Below are positions 26,800 through 35,070 of a DNA stretch of 64,000 bases, one piece after another. The translations under genes were made by a program, and so were the position numbers. The first letter of the stretch is position 1; each line of letters opens with the position of its first letter. The stretch is taken from assembly GCA_028291265.1 (NCBI GenBank), contig JAQGIK010000143.1, forward strand, positions 91,342-155,341, in the 5' to 3' direction. The notes under the pieces are model-generated. The model was not told the DNA's origin, did not search any database, and saw only the letters and a list, made by a program, of their open reading frames with translations. This DNA comes from Caulobacter sp. (GTDB lineage Bacteria; Pseudomonadota; Alphaproteobacteria; Caulobacterales; Caulobacteraceae).

Positions 26800-28935
26800 C
26801 TAGAAACTGTATCCGAGGATGACGCCGAACGTGGCGGGTTCTCCGTAGATTGCCCAGTCTCCGTAGGTCGTGGTGTCCGTGCCGATCTTGTATTCGGTAT
26901 CGGTGACATTGCGGCCGTACAGGGTGACGGTCCAATGGCTGTCCGGTGAGGTCCATCGCGCATTGAGGGTCAGCAGGGTGTAGTCAGGCTGCAACAGCCG
27001 TCGCTCGCCGGTGACCGGATCCTCTGCATCTGTGGAAGGGGCATACTCCGAGGAATAATAGAGGTTGCCCGACAGGCTGATCTCGCCGATCGCGAAGTCT
27101 CGCCGCCAAGTCAGATTGGCGTTTGCAGTCCAATCGGGAGCCCGGATCATCTGGTTGCCGCTCCAGTCCTGGAAGGCTGTCGCGTTCAGACTGAGGGGAT
27201 TGGCCGGATTGGTCGGTGCGCTGGTCGGCGAGTTGAGGAACTCATCGTATCGGGCATGGGTGTAGGCGCCGCCGAGCGTCAGGCGAAACTCGTCCGTCAG
27301 GTCGGCGGCGAACTCCAGGTCCGCCCCATAGATGGTCGAACTGGCGGCGTTGGTCAGCACGGTCGTCGTCCCGTTGTAGGAACTGACCTGGATGTCGGCA
27401 TAGTCGTAATAGAAGACAGAGCTGTTCAGGTACCAGCCCGGGCGGGCGATCTTGTAGCCGACCTCGTAGGCGGTGAGCTTTTCCGGGTCGGCCAGGCCGA
27501 CTGTGATATTGGGCGTCAGGTTGAACACCCCGCTTTTGAAGCCTTGGCTATAGGATGCATAGAGGCTCTGGCTTTCGGATATCTCGTAGCGGATCGCGGC
27601 GCGCGGCGTGAAGCTGTTCCAGTCGCCTTCGCCTTCGACAATCTTGGTCGGCGGCGCCGGCCGAAGGGGGGTCGACTGGACGAATTGCTTTTCTTCGACG
27701 CTGTAGCGGCCGCCGAGGGTAAGCGTCAGCTTGTCGTTCACATGCCAACTGGCGTCGGCATAAGCCGCCCAGGCCTGGGTGGTGATCTGGGCCTGGTTCG
27801 ATGTCTGCAGGGTCTGCGTGCGCTCGCCATCATCGTTGAAGAAATAGACGCCGGCCACCCAGTCAAGCGGACCGGTGCTCTGCGAGCCGAGATTGATTTC
27901 CTGTGTGAAGGTCTCCGGCCGGTCGAAATACTTCGACGTCGCCGAGGCGGTGAAGACATAGGAGCCGTCGAGATCGCTGATGATCCGGTCACGCTCCTGG
28001 CGATAGCTGGTCAGCGAGGTCAGTTTCACCGAGCCGAAGTCATAGACACCCTTCAGATAGACCGCATTGGCCATGGCCTTGGTCGTCGGATGGACGCTGA
28101 CGCTGGTGACGTTGGGGTCGCGCGCGCCGGGCAGTCGGGCGTGTTGATAGAAGGTGTAGTTGGTCATCGTGGCGTCGGTGACCTCGCTGTGCTCCAGCGT
28201 CAGTTGCAGGGTCAGATCATCGGTGGCCTGGAACAGCAGCTTCACCCGGGCATTGTGCTGGGCCTGGGGGTTGGTCGGCCGGCCGCTGGCCTGGTCGGTG
28301 ATCCAGCCGTCCGACTCCCGCGTGTAGAGGGAAAGGTCGACCGCGAGCCGGTCGGTCAGGCCCATGGAGCCGTAAAAGCTGACCACGCTTTCGTCATGGG
28401 AGCCGTAACTGGCTTTTGCATTGATGGTGGGCGAGAAGGACGGATCGGCGGTGGTGATCAGGATGGCGCCGCCCGTGGCGTTCCGCCCGAACAGCGTCCC
28501 TTGCGGTCCGCGCAATACCTCGACCTGGCGCACGTTGGCGAAGTCGGACGGCAGGCCCACCGAATTGTTGCGATAGAAGCCGTCAACGTAGACCGCGACG
28601 TTATTCTCGGCCCCCAGGCCCGCCACCTTGGTGGTTACGCCGCGGATGGCCGGCTGCGTGAAGGCGCCGACGCGATTGATGCTGACGCCGGGAACGACCT
28701 TGGAGATATCCAGGAAGTTCTGAGCCCCGGCGGCCTCCAGCCGCGCCTGCGGCATGGCCACCATGGAAATCGGAACGTCCTCCAGCTTCTCCGACCGCCG
28801 CTGCGCGGTGACGATCAGTTCGGACACCGAAGAGTCGTCGGCCGGCTGCGGCTCCTGCTCGGCTGCTTGCGCCAGGGCGATGCCCGGAAACAGAACGGCG
28901 ACCAAGGCCGCAGATGCGTACAAAGCGCGTTTCAC
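26800..28935 (-). CDS. TonB-dependent outer-membrane receptor
   Basis: A 711-residue receptor with a signal peptide (MKRALYASAALVAVLFPGIALAQ, described here from its first residue at GTG 28933-28935). The TonB box is SELIVTAQRRSE, the plug carries GPQGTLFGRNATGGAI, and the barrel ends in FGVILGYSF with the C-terminal Phe needed for BamA recognition. The GTG start shares one base with the TAG stop of the amidohydrolase upstream, so the two are tightly coupled. That coupling suggests the periplasmic enzyme and this receptor handle the same substrate. Confidence 0.93.
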   Translation of the reverse strand: MKRALYASAALVAVLFPGIALAQAAEQEPQPADDSSVSELIVTAQRRSEKLEDVPISMVAMPQARLEAAGAQNFLDISKVVPGVSINRVGAFTQPAIRGVTTKVAGLGAENNVAVYVDGFYRNNSVGLPSDFANVRQVEVLRGPQGTLFGRNATGGAILITTADPSFSPTINAKASYGSHDESVVSFYGSMGLTDRLAVDLSLYTRESDGWITDQASGRPTNPQAQHNARVKLLFQATDDLTLQLTLEHSEVTDATMTNYTFYQHARLPGARDPNVTSVSVHPTTKAMANAVYLKGVYDFGSVKLTSLTSYRQERDRIISDLDGSYVFTASATSKYFDRPETFTQEINLGSQSTGPLDWVAGVYFFNDDGERTQTLQTSNQAQITTQAWAAYADASWHVNDKLTLTLGGRYSVEEKQFVQSTPLRPAPPTKIVEGEGDWNSFTPRAAIRYEISESQSLYASYSQGFKSGVFNLTPNITVGLADPEKLTAYEVGYKIARPGWYLNSSVFYYDYADIQVSSYNGTTTVLTNAASSTIYGADLEFAADLTDEFRLTLGGAYTHARYDEFLNSPTSAPTNPANPLSLNATAFQDWSGNQMIRAPDWTANANLTWRRDFAIGEISLSGNLYYSSEYAPSTDAEDPVTGERRLLQPDYTLLTLNARWTSPDSHWTVTLYGRNVTDTEYKIGTDTTTYGDWAIYGEPATFGVILGYSF

Positions 28936-30065
28936 TATTTTTCCCCCAAGTTGAGTTTGTAGGCCTTGGCCGCGCTTCCGAAGAACAGCGCTTGCCGTTC
29001 ATCCGCGCTGCAGCGAGCGGTCAGTCGCTTGAAGCCATTCCACATGGCGCCGTAGCCGTAGGTCCGCTTGTCGACCGGAAAGTTGCTCTCGAACATGCAG
29101 CGATCCGCGCCGAAAAGTTCAATGCAGGTCTCGACGTGGGGCCGCCACTTTTCCGCCAGGAGTTCCGATGTCTGGGTGGCGGCCGAGGGGCCGTAGTCGA
29201 TGCCTGTAAAAGCCATCCCCATGCCGCCGATCTTCACGGCGACATTGCCGTGGGCGGCCACCGCGGCCATTCCGCGCCGCCATGCCGTGAAGTTTTCCTT
29301 CGCGGAGCCGGCATAGACGCCGACGTTCAAGGGACCGCCGGTGTGATTGAGGATGATCCGGGTTCCGGGAAAGGCTCCGGCCAGATCGGCCACCTCGGGC
29401 AGCTGCGGATGGTAGACCCAGGCGTCGAAGCTCAGGTCGTTGGCCCCGAGCCTCGCGAAGCCCTCTCGGAACCGCGCGTCGGCCAGAAGGCCCTTCGGCG
29501 GACGGCGATAGCCACGAATGATACTGGAATCGGCGTCCCAGGTGGTTCCGTAGCGGATGCCGCGGTAGCGGCTGCTCGCCGCCATCTGCGCGACCAGGAC
29601 CGAGTCCACCGCCGCGCCCAGCGTGAGATCGGCGAAGCCGACAATGCCGGCCGCCACCCTGACCGGGCCATACCGACCGCTGGCGGCCATGGCGGAAACG
29701 CCGTTGACGAATTCCACTTCACCAACGGGGCGCAAGGGCGCCGGACCATCCGCCCGGTACATTGCCTCGCACTCGACGAAGACGGTGGATTTGATGTTGT
29801 GCCCGCAGTTCAGGTCCTCGCGGAACTCTTCGTACAGGTAGTGGAAATAGGAGGGGGCCGACCCGGAATGGCTGATCTTCGACAGGTCGGTCTCGGTGCG
29901 ATCATGCAGATGGTGATGGGGATCGATGATCGGCTGATCTGGAAACAACGCCGGCTCGACCGCAGCCTGGGCGTCGGCGCGAGCCGCGACTGCAGCTGCG
30001 CCGGCGGCGGAGGCCAAGGCCGCCCCGAACATGACCTGACGGCGATTGGTCAACACGTCCTCCAT
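28935..30065 (-). CDS. Amidohydrolase-family protein with a Tat-type signal
   Basis: A 376-residue amidohydrolase-related (TIM-barrel metal hydrolase) protein. The N-terminus NRRQVMFGAALASAAG has a twin Arg at residues 8-9 and an AQA-type cleavage site, consistent with folded export to the periplasm. The mature protein opens with IIDPHHHLHD, the HxH metal-binding strand, and later shows ILNHTGGP and FESNFPVD, typical of the amidohydrolase 2 family of lactonases and decarboxylases. First gene after the AT-rich region at 30066 and directly coupled to a TonB receptor. It may open a lactone or decarboxylate a compound before uptake; the reaction is not determined. Confidence 0.83.
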   Translation of the reverse strand: MEDVLTNRRQVMFGAALASAAGAAAVAARADAQAAVEPALFPDQPIIDPHHHLHDRTETDLSKISHSGSAPSYFHYLYEEFREDLNCGHNIKSTVFVECEAMYRADGPAPLRPVGEVEFVNGVSAMAASGRYGPVRVAAGIVGFADLTLGAAVDSVLVAQMAASSRYRGIRYGTTWDADSSIIRGYRRPPKGLLADARFREGFARLGANDLSFDAWVYHPQLPEVADLAGAFPGTRIILNHTGGPLNVGVYAGSAKENFTAWRRGMAAVAAHGNVAVKIGGMGMAFTGIDYGPSAATQTSELLAEKWRPHVETCIELFGADRCMFESNFPVDKRTYGYGAMWNGFKRLTARCSADERQALFFGSAAKAYKLNLGEK

Positions 30066-30249
30066 CCTTGTTTTCCCAAGGATGCGCCGCCCGACTCGAC
30101 TATACTAAGATAAATTTAGATGTGATTTATGCAATAACAGCATACATCGGACGTAATACTATTGACTTGTAACAAGTCGTCCCTATTCAATCGGCTTTGT
30201 CAATACATTTGAAAATAATGATCGATATTTTATTGCCTTTAATTCGAAG
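30066..30249. promoter_or_regulatory. AT-rich intergenic region with a 7-base palindrome
   Basis: This 184-base gap is strikingly AT-rich against the high-GC surroundings. It contains the perfect dyad GACTTGT-A-ACAAGTC at 30164-30178. It lies upstream of the amidohydrolase-TonB receptor genes and is the best place for their promoter and a regulator site. The AT bias extends into the last codons of the MFS gene at 30250. No coding sequence was recognised. Confidence 0.45.
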
Positions 30250-31605
30250 CTATTCCAAATTTTCAGCTATTTTCTCTCGCGCCAGGATGGCCGGCTTGAG
30301 ACCACGCAGCAGGAGCCGCAGCACCAGCCAGGTCAGGCCGAGTCCGACGGTGACGACCAGCGCAAGCGACCAGCCGAGCTTGGCGGGGTCACGGAAGACG
30401 AAATCGGTCACCGCCCCGACCGCCATCGGACCAAATCCGGCGCCGATCAGTGCGCTGAGGCCGAAGTAGAGGCCGGTCATCTGGCCACGCAGATGGGCCG
30501 GAGCCATCAGCTGAATCGTCGCCGAGAAATAGACCATGTAGGGGATGACCAGGACCTGCAGAAATCCCAATACGATCACGAACACCCAAGGATTGGGGAT
30601 GGAGAAGGCGACCGCCGCGGCCGGGACGCCGGCCAGCAGCACCCAGCTGTAGAAGCGGACATGGGCGTCCTTCATGCCCCGGCCGTAGAGCCAGTCCATG
30701 ATCCCGCCCTTGAACACCACAGCGAAGGCGGACGCGAAGGAGATCAGGCTGATCACCGGTCCGAACTGCAACGGCGCCCAGCCATAGTGACGGGTGATGA
30801 AGGCCGGGGCCCAGGACGACAGTCCGCTGGAGCAGATCGAGATGAAGGCGACGCCGAGGGCCAGCGGCAGGGTCAGGCGCCACTCACTCTTCAGATAGGC
30901 GATGAGGTTGCGGTCGCCGAGCGCCGAACTCCGCGCCTTGCGGGCCCCCAGTCGCTCCGGCTCACGGAAGCTGAAAGCCAGGAAGGCCAAGACCAGACCC
31001 GGCGCCCCGAGCAACATGAAGGCCATCTGCCAGGGCGCGAAGGCCGCCGTACCAGGCCAAACCTTGTGAAGCTGGCTGGCCGCGGCGATGGCCACGGCGG
31101 CCAGGGTGAAGGAGGCGGCCATGCCGAGCTTCTGGCCCATGGCGAACACCGACATGGCGGTGGCCAGCCGCTCACGGGCGAACCGGTCGGCGAGCAGGGA
31201 ATAGGCGGCCGGCACCAGCGCCGCCTCGCCGACGCCGATGGCCATGCGCGAGACCAGCAGGGTTTCGAAGCTGTTCGACAGACCGGAGGCCAGAGTCGCC
31301 AGCGACCAGAAAATCATGCCGATAAAGATCACCCATCGGCGCGGAAAACGGTCGGCGGCATAGCCCAGCGGCAGGCCGAAAACTGCGTAGAAGACGGCGA
31401 AGGCCGGCCCCAGGATGATGCTCATCCGGAAGTCGGACAGCGCCAGGTGAGCCTTGATCGGCTCCACCATCATGGTCATCGAGTAGCGGTCGACCCAGGC
31501 GATGAAATAAAAGACGAACAGGACGCCCAGCATCCACCAAGCCGAGAAGGCGGCTTTGGCGGGGGCCGCCGGCGTGGCCGCCGTGTCAGCCGGGACGTCG
31601 GTCAT
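30250..31605 (-). CDS. MFS transporter, spinster-like
   Basis: A 451-residue, 12-segment MFS carrier. The N-terminal segment reads LGVLFVFYFIAWVDRYSM, the loop 2-3 motif is GYAADRFPRRWV, and segment 4 has RMAIGVGEAALVPAAYSLLADRF, the pattern of the spinster-like family. AGGAGG stands six bases before the ATG at 31605. It lies 63 bases after the acyl-CoA dehydrogenase pair, so it probably moves the same compound or a product across the inner membrane. Its last codons are AT-rich, unlike the rest of the gene. Confidence 0.87.
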   Translation of the reverse strand: MTDVPADTAATPAAPAKAAFSAWWMLGVLFVFYFIAWVDRYSMTMMVEPIKAHLALSDFRMSIILGPAFAVFYAVFGLPLGYAADRFPRRWVIFIGMIFWSLATLASGLSNSFETLLVSRMAIGVGEAALVPAAYSLLADRFARERLATAMSVFAMGQKLGMAASFTLAAVAIAAASQLHKVWPGTAAFAPWQMAFMLLGAPGLVLAFLAFSFREPERLGARKARSSALGDRNLIAYLKSEWRLTLPLALGVAFISICSSGLSSWAPAFITRHYGWAPLQFGPVISLISFASAFAVVFKGGIMDWLYGRGMKDAHVRFYSWVLLAGVPAAAVAFSIPNPWVFVIVLGFLQVLVIPYMVYFSATIQLMAPAHLRGQMTGLYFGLSALIGAGFGPMAVGAVTDFVFRDPAKLGWSLALVVTVGLGLTWLVLRLLLRGLKPAILAREKIAENLE

Positions 31606-31668
31606 TCTGTTCCTCCTGGTCGCCCGGACCGCTTCTGATGGCGGCGTCTTAGGACGGGGTTGCGGTCG

Positions 31669-32682
31669 TCAGGCCGGAGCGGCCTGGGTCATCAATCGCA
31701 GTTGGTGGGTCAGCTGGTCGCCGCCGATCTGGGTCATCACATGCGCCCGTTTCAGCAGGATATGGGCCTCGAGTTCGGCAGTGAAGCCTACGGCCCCGTG
31801 GTTCTGGATATTGGCCGAGGCGTTTTTCAAGGCGGCGTCGCCGGCCACCATCCGCGCCGCGGACAGCTGGAACAGGGCGTCGTCCTGCCCGGCGGCCTGG
31901 GTCAGGCCGGCCAGCAGGGTCTGGCACCAGCTGGCCTCGACCCGGGTGGCCATGTCGGCGCTGCGATGCTTGACCGACTGGAAGGCGCCGAGCGGCTGGC
32001 CGAACTGGGTCCGGACCTTGGTGAAGGCCACGGAATCGTCCCGCGCCGCTTCGGCCAGGCCGACCAGGTAGGCGCAGGTCAGGGCGGAGGCCCGGCGGCT
32101 GATCTCGCCGCCTTCGGCCCAGACCTTGGGTCGGTTGGAAGCGATGCGGGCCCGGGCCAGCGGCAGGGTCGGATCGAAGGACGGCACGACCGCCATGTCT
32201 TCCACCTCGGCCAGGGGGATCAGGCCCGCGCCGTCGGGAGACCAGACGACGACCCAGTCGGCGGCCTCCACGTCGATCAGGTGATGCGCCGCGCCCGTCG
32301 CCTCGCCGGGGTTCAGCGGATTGGCCAGACTGGCCCGCACCGTCCCGGCGATCAGGCCCTGGGCCAGATCGCTCTCGCCGGCGGCGGCGGCGGCATGGGC
32401 GCCGATCACCGTGGCCAGGACATTGGGCGAGACGGCGGCCCGGCCGAACTCCCGGAAGGCCAGGATTTCTTCCATCAGGCCGTAGCCGACGCCGCCCGCC
32501 TCTTCGCTGAGACCCAGGCCGAAGAAGCCAAGTTCGGCCATCTGCGGCCACAGGGCGCCGTCGGTATTGGGATCCAGGGTGGGGCTGGGAAAGAAGCGCG
32601 ACAGCGGCGCCTCGCGGGACAGGAAGTCGGCCACGGCCTCGGCCAGTGCCTTCTGTTCGTCGGTGGGAACGAGGTTGATCAT
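31669..32682 (-). CDS. Acyl-CoA dehydrogenase, small subunit of a split pair
   Basis: A 337-residue acyl-CoA dehydrogenase paralogue of the 13884 type. It has LGLSEEAGGVGYGLMEE, TQFGQPLGAFQSVKHRSADM and IQNHGAVGFTAELEAHILLKRA, and lacks the EPxxGSD loop of the large subunit. It overlaps the large subunit gene upstream by 4 bases, so equal synthesis of both chains is expected. It should form a heteromer with the product of 32679-33857. It precedes the MFS gene. Confidence 0.88.
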   Translation of the reverse strand: MINLVPTDEQKALAEAVADFLSREAPLSRFFPSPTLDPNTDGALWPQMAELGFFGLGLSEEAGGVGYGLMEEILAFREFGRAAVSPNVLATVIGAHAAAAAGESDLAQGLIAGTVRASLANPLNPGEATGAAHHLIDVEAADWVVVWSPDGAGLIPLAEVEDMAVVPSFDPTLPLARARIASNRPKVWAEGGEISRRASALTCAYLVGLAEAARDDSVAFTKVRTQFGQPLGAFQSVKHRSADMATRVEASWCQTLLAGLTQAAGQDDALFQLSAARMVAGDAALKNASANIQNHGAVGFTAELEAHILLKRAHVMTQIGGDQLTHQLRLMTQAAPA

Positions 32683-33857
32683 GCCGCCTTGGGCCCCTTG
32701 GGCAGTCCGAGAATTCTCTCGCCGATGATGTTGCGCTGCACGTCGCTGCTGCCGGCGGCGATGGTGCTGGCAAAAGCGCGCAGGTAGTGGCGCGTCCAGC
32801 TGTGCATGTTGCCGCGCTCCAGGCCGACCGGACCCAGGATATCCATGGCCAGCCGTAGCGCCTTCTGCTGCGCCTCGCTGAAGTAAAGCCGGATCATCGA
32901 GCCCTCGAGGCCGGGCACGCCCTTGGCGGCTCGGGAGACTGTGGCATAGGTCATGGCCCGGATCGCCGCCATTTCGGAGCGGCTGACCGCCAGCCGGCCG
33001 AGGATGTCAGCGGTCTCGTCGGCCGTGCGATAGGCCTGGCGGGCCGGGTCGCGGACCATCTCGATCATGTCCTCGACCAGCTGGGCGAAATAGACCTGGT
33101 CGGAGATGAAGCCGGTGCCCCGCTCGAAGCCGAGGGTGGCGTTGGCGACGTTCCAGCCATCGTTGATCTCGCCCACCACATTGGCGATCGGGATGCGCAC
33201 GTCGTTGTAGAACACCTGGCAGAAGTGGAAGTCCTCCGGGTCGACCATGGTCATGATCGGCCGCACCTCGATGCCCGGATAGTCCATGTGGCAGATGACC
33301 CAGGTGATGCCCTTGTGCTTGGGGGCATTGGGATCGGTGCGAACCAGCAGTTCCTGGTAGTCCGCCATATGGGCGTAGCTGGTCCAGATCTTCGAGCCGT
33401 TGACCACCAGATGGTCACCGTCGATCTCGGCCCGGGTGGTCAGGCCGGCCAGGTCCGATCCCGCGTTCGGCTCGGAGAAGCCCTGGCACCAGACGACGTC
33501 GCCGCGCAGGATCTTGGGCAGGTGAAACTGTTTCTGCTCCTCCGTCCCCCGGGTGATCAGGGTCGGACCGCCGTGGTTGATGCCGACCGAGGTCACGCCG
33601 CGGTGCGGCGCCTTCACCCGGGCGCACTCCTCGAACCAGATCACCTGCTCCAGCAGGGTCAGGCCACGGCCACCGTATTCCTTGGGCCAGGCGATCCCTG
33701 CCCAGCCGCCATCGTACTGGGTTTTCTGCCAGGCCAGGTCGAATTCGCGCCAGCCGCGCCAGTCGGTCGGCCGCTCCTCGGTGGGCAGGTTGTTATGCAG
33801 CCAGTCACGCACCTGGGCGCGGAAGGTCTGCTCCTCGGGGGTCAGGCGTATCTCCAT
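32679..33857 (-). CDS. Acyl-CoA dehydrogenase, large subunit of a split pair
   Basis: A 392-residue acyl-CoA dehydrogenase close to that at 12724. QGFSEPNAGSDLAGLTT and NGSKIWTSYAHM are intact. The Glu376 position is Ala (IAAGSSDVQRN), and the base is probably the Glu of LGFERGTGF. First gene of the nine-gene minus-strand run that leads to the TonB receptors, hydratase and NUDIX gene. It is divergent from the LysR gene at 34069, which likely controls it. Confidence 0.9.
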   Translation of the reverse strand: MEIRLTPEEQTFRAQVRDWLHNNLPTEERPTDWRGWREFDLAWQKTQYDGGWAGIAWPKEYGGRGLTLLEQVIWFEECARVKAPHRGVTSVGINHGGPTLITRGTEEQKQFHLPKILRGDVVWCQGFSEPNAGSDLAGLTTRAEIDGDHLVVNGSKIWTSYAHMADYQELLVRTDPNAPKHKGITWVICHMDYPGIEVRPIMTMVDPEDFHFCQVFYNDVRIPIANVVGEINDGWNVANATLGFERGTGFISDQVYFAQLVEDMIEMVRDPARQAYRTADETADILGRLAVSRSEMAAIRAMTYATVSRAAKGVPGLEGSMIRLYFSEAQQKALRLAMDILGPVGLERGNMHSWTRHYLRAFASTIAAGSSDVQRNIIGERILGLPKGPKAA

Positions 33858-34068
33858 GGCGCGACGCTACGGCGCCGCGCCGGACGCCACCCATCCGCTT
33901 TTTCCGTCCTTTCTTGCGATATCTCCTAGTTGGCCCGCCGCCTTGCGCCCGGCCCGGATGGGGCGAATACTGAGGATCTGGGAAAGCGGCCGGCCACGGC
34001 GCCGGTCGCGCCCCAAAAAGGGAGCGGCCGGCGCGACGTTCGTGGCGGAGAAACGCAAAGGACGGGCC
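33858..34068. promoter_or_regulatory. Divergent promoter region, dehydrogenase run and LysR gene
   Basis: This 211-base gap separates the first gene of the long minus-strand run from its probable LysR regulator. It includes GCGATATCTCC near 33917 but no long dyad comparable to those at 7023 or 18501. No gene was recognised. Confidence 0.4.
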
Positions 34069-35064
34069 ATGAGTAAGGCCGTGACCAAGGCCGCCGGCAA
34101 TGACGGCCTGCGACCGGACAGGTTCGACCTGGAACTGCTGCTCTACTTCACGGCCGTGGCGGAGGAGCGTTCCTTCACCCGCGCCGCCCGCCGACTGGAG
34201 ATCGACCAGTCCTGGCTGTCACGAAAAATCCGCCAGTTCGAGGATGAGGTCGGCCGGCGGCTGATCGAGCGCACCACGCGCAAACTGGAACTCACCGAGA
34301 CCGGCGAGGCCGTGCTGGCCGTGGGCCGCCGGCTGACCCTGGCCGCCGACGCGGCCCGCGCCGAGGTCAGCCAGATTCTCTGCGCGGCCACCGAGCGGCT
34401 GCGCATCGGCGCCCTGCCCTACAGCTTTACCGATCCGGCCCGCATCGAGCTGATCCATACCTTCGCCGACGGCCGGCCGGAGGTGGCCATCGAGGTTTCC
34501 AACAACGCCTCCTGGGTCAACGCCAACTGGGTGCGCAGCGGCCGGCTCGACGTCGCCTTCGCCTCATCGCCATTTGACGTCACGGGGCTGGACGTGCTGG
34601 TCACGATGCCGAACGTCTACATGATCATGGTTCCCGGCGACGATCCGTTGTCGCGGCTGGAGGAAATCCGGCTGGCCGATCTGGCGGGGCGACGCCTGGT
34701 CACGCCGCCGCCGCATCGCAACCCCTACACCTATGCCGCCATCTATGAGCCGTTCGTGGAGGCGGGAGTCATCGCGGTGCCCGCGCCGGAGTTCGAGCGG
34801 TTCGCCATGCGGCGTTTCGCCATCAGCCAGAAGTTGTTCAAGCTGATGAACGTCTCGGTCAACGAGGAGGTCATCGAAGGCTATGTCTGCCGCCCGCTCG
34901 CCGACCATCCGCAGCGCTCCCACAAATGCCTGATCCGTCGCAAGGGCGATCCCGCCGCCGTCACCGACGCCTTCTGGCGTTTCGCCGCGGCCAAGGGCGG
35001 CCATCTGCTGGCCGGCGTGGCCGAGGATGGAACCTGGCTGCTGGGCGAGGCCCTGCCGCATTAG
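34069..35064 (+). CDS. LysR-family transcriptional regulator
   Basis: A 331-residue LysR protein from ATG 34069 (MSKAVTKAAGNDGLRPD). The HTH is RSFTRAARRLEIDQSWLSRKIRQFE, nearly the same as that of the LysR at 17454. Both also share ALPYSF in the linker region and a similar C-terminal half, so they are recent paralogues. It is divergent from the dehydrogenase pair at 33857 and convergent with the ligase ending at 35071. Confidence 0.9.
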   Translation: MSKAVTKAAGNDGLRPDRFDLELLLYFTAVAEERSFTRAARRLEIDQSWLSRKIRQFEDEVGRRLIERTTRKLELTETGEAVLAVGRRLTLAADAARAEVSQILCAATERLRIGALPYSFTDPARIELIHTFADGRPEVAIEVSNNASWVNANWVRSGRLDVAFASSPFDVTGLDVLVTMPNVYMIMVPGDDPLSRLEEIRLADLAGRRLVTPPPHRNPYTYAAIYEPFVEAGVIAVPAPEFERFAMRRFAISQKLFKLMNVSVNEEVIEGYVCRPLADHPQRSHKCLIRRKGDPAAVTDAFWRFAAAKGGHLLAGVAEDGTWLLGEALPH

Positions 35065-35070
35065 GTCCGG

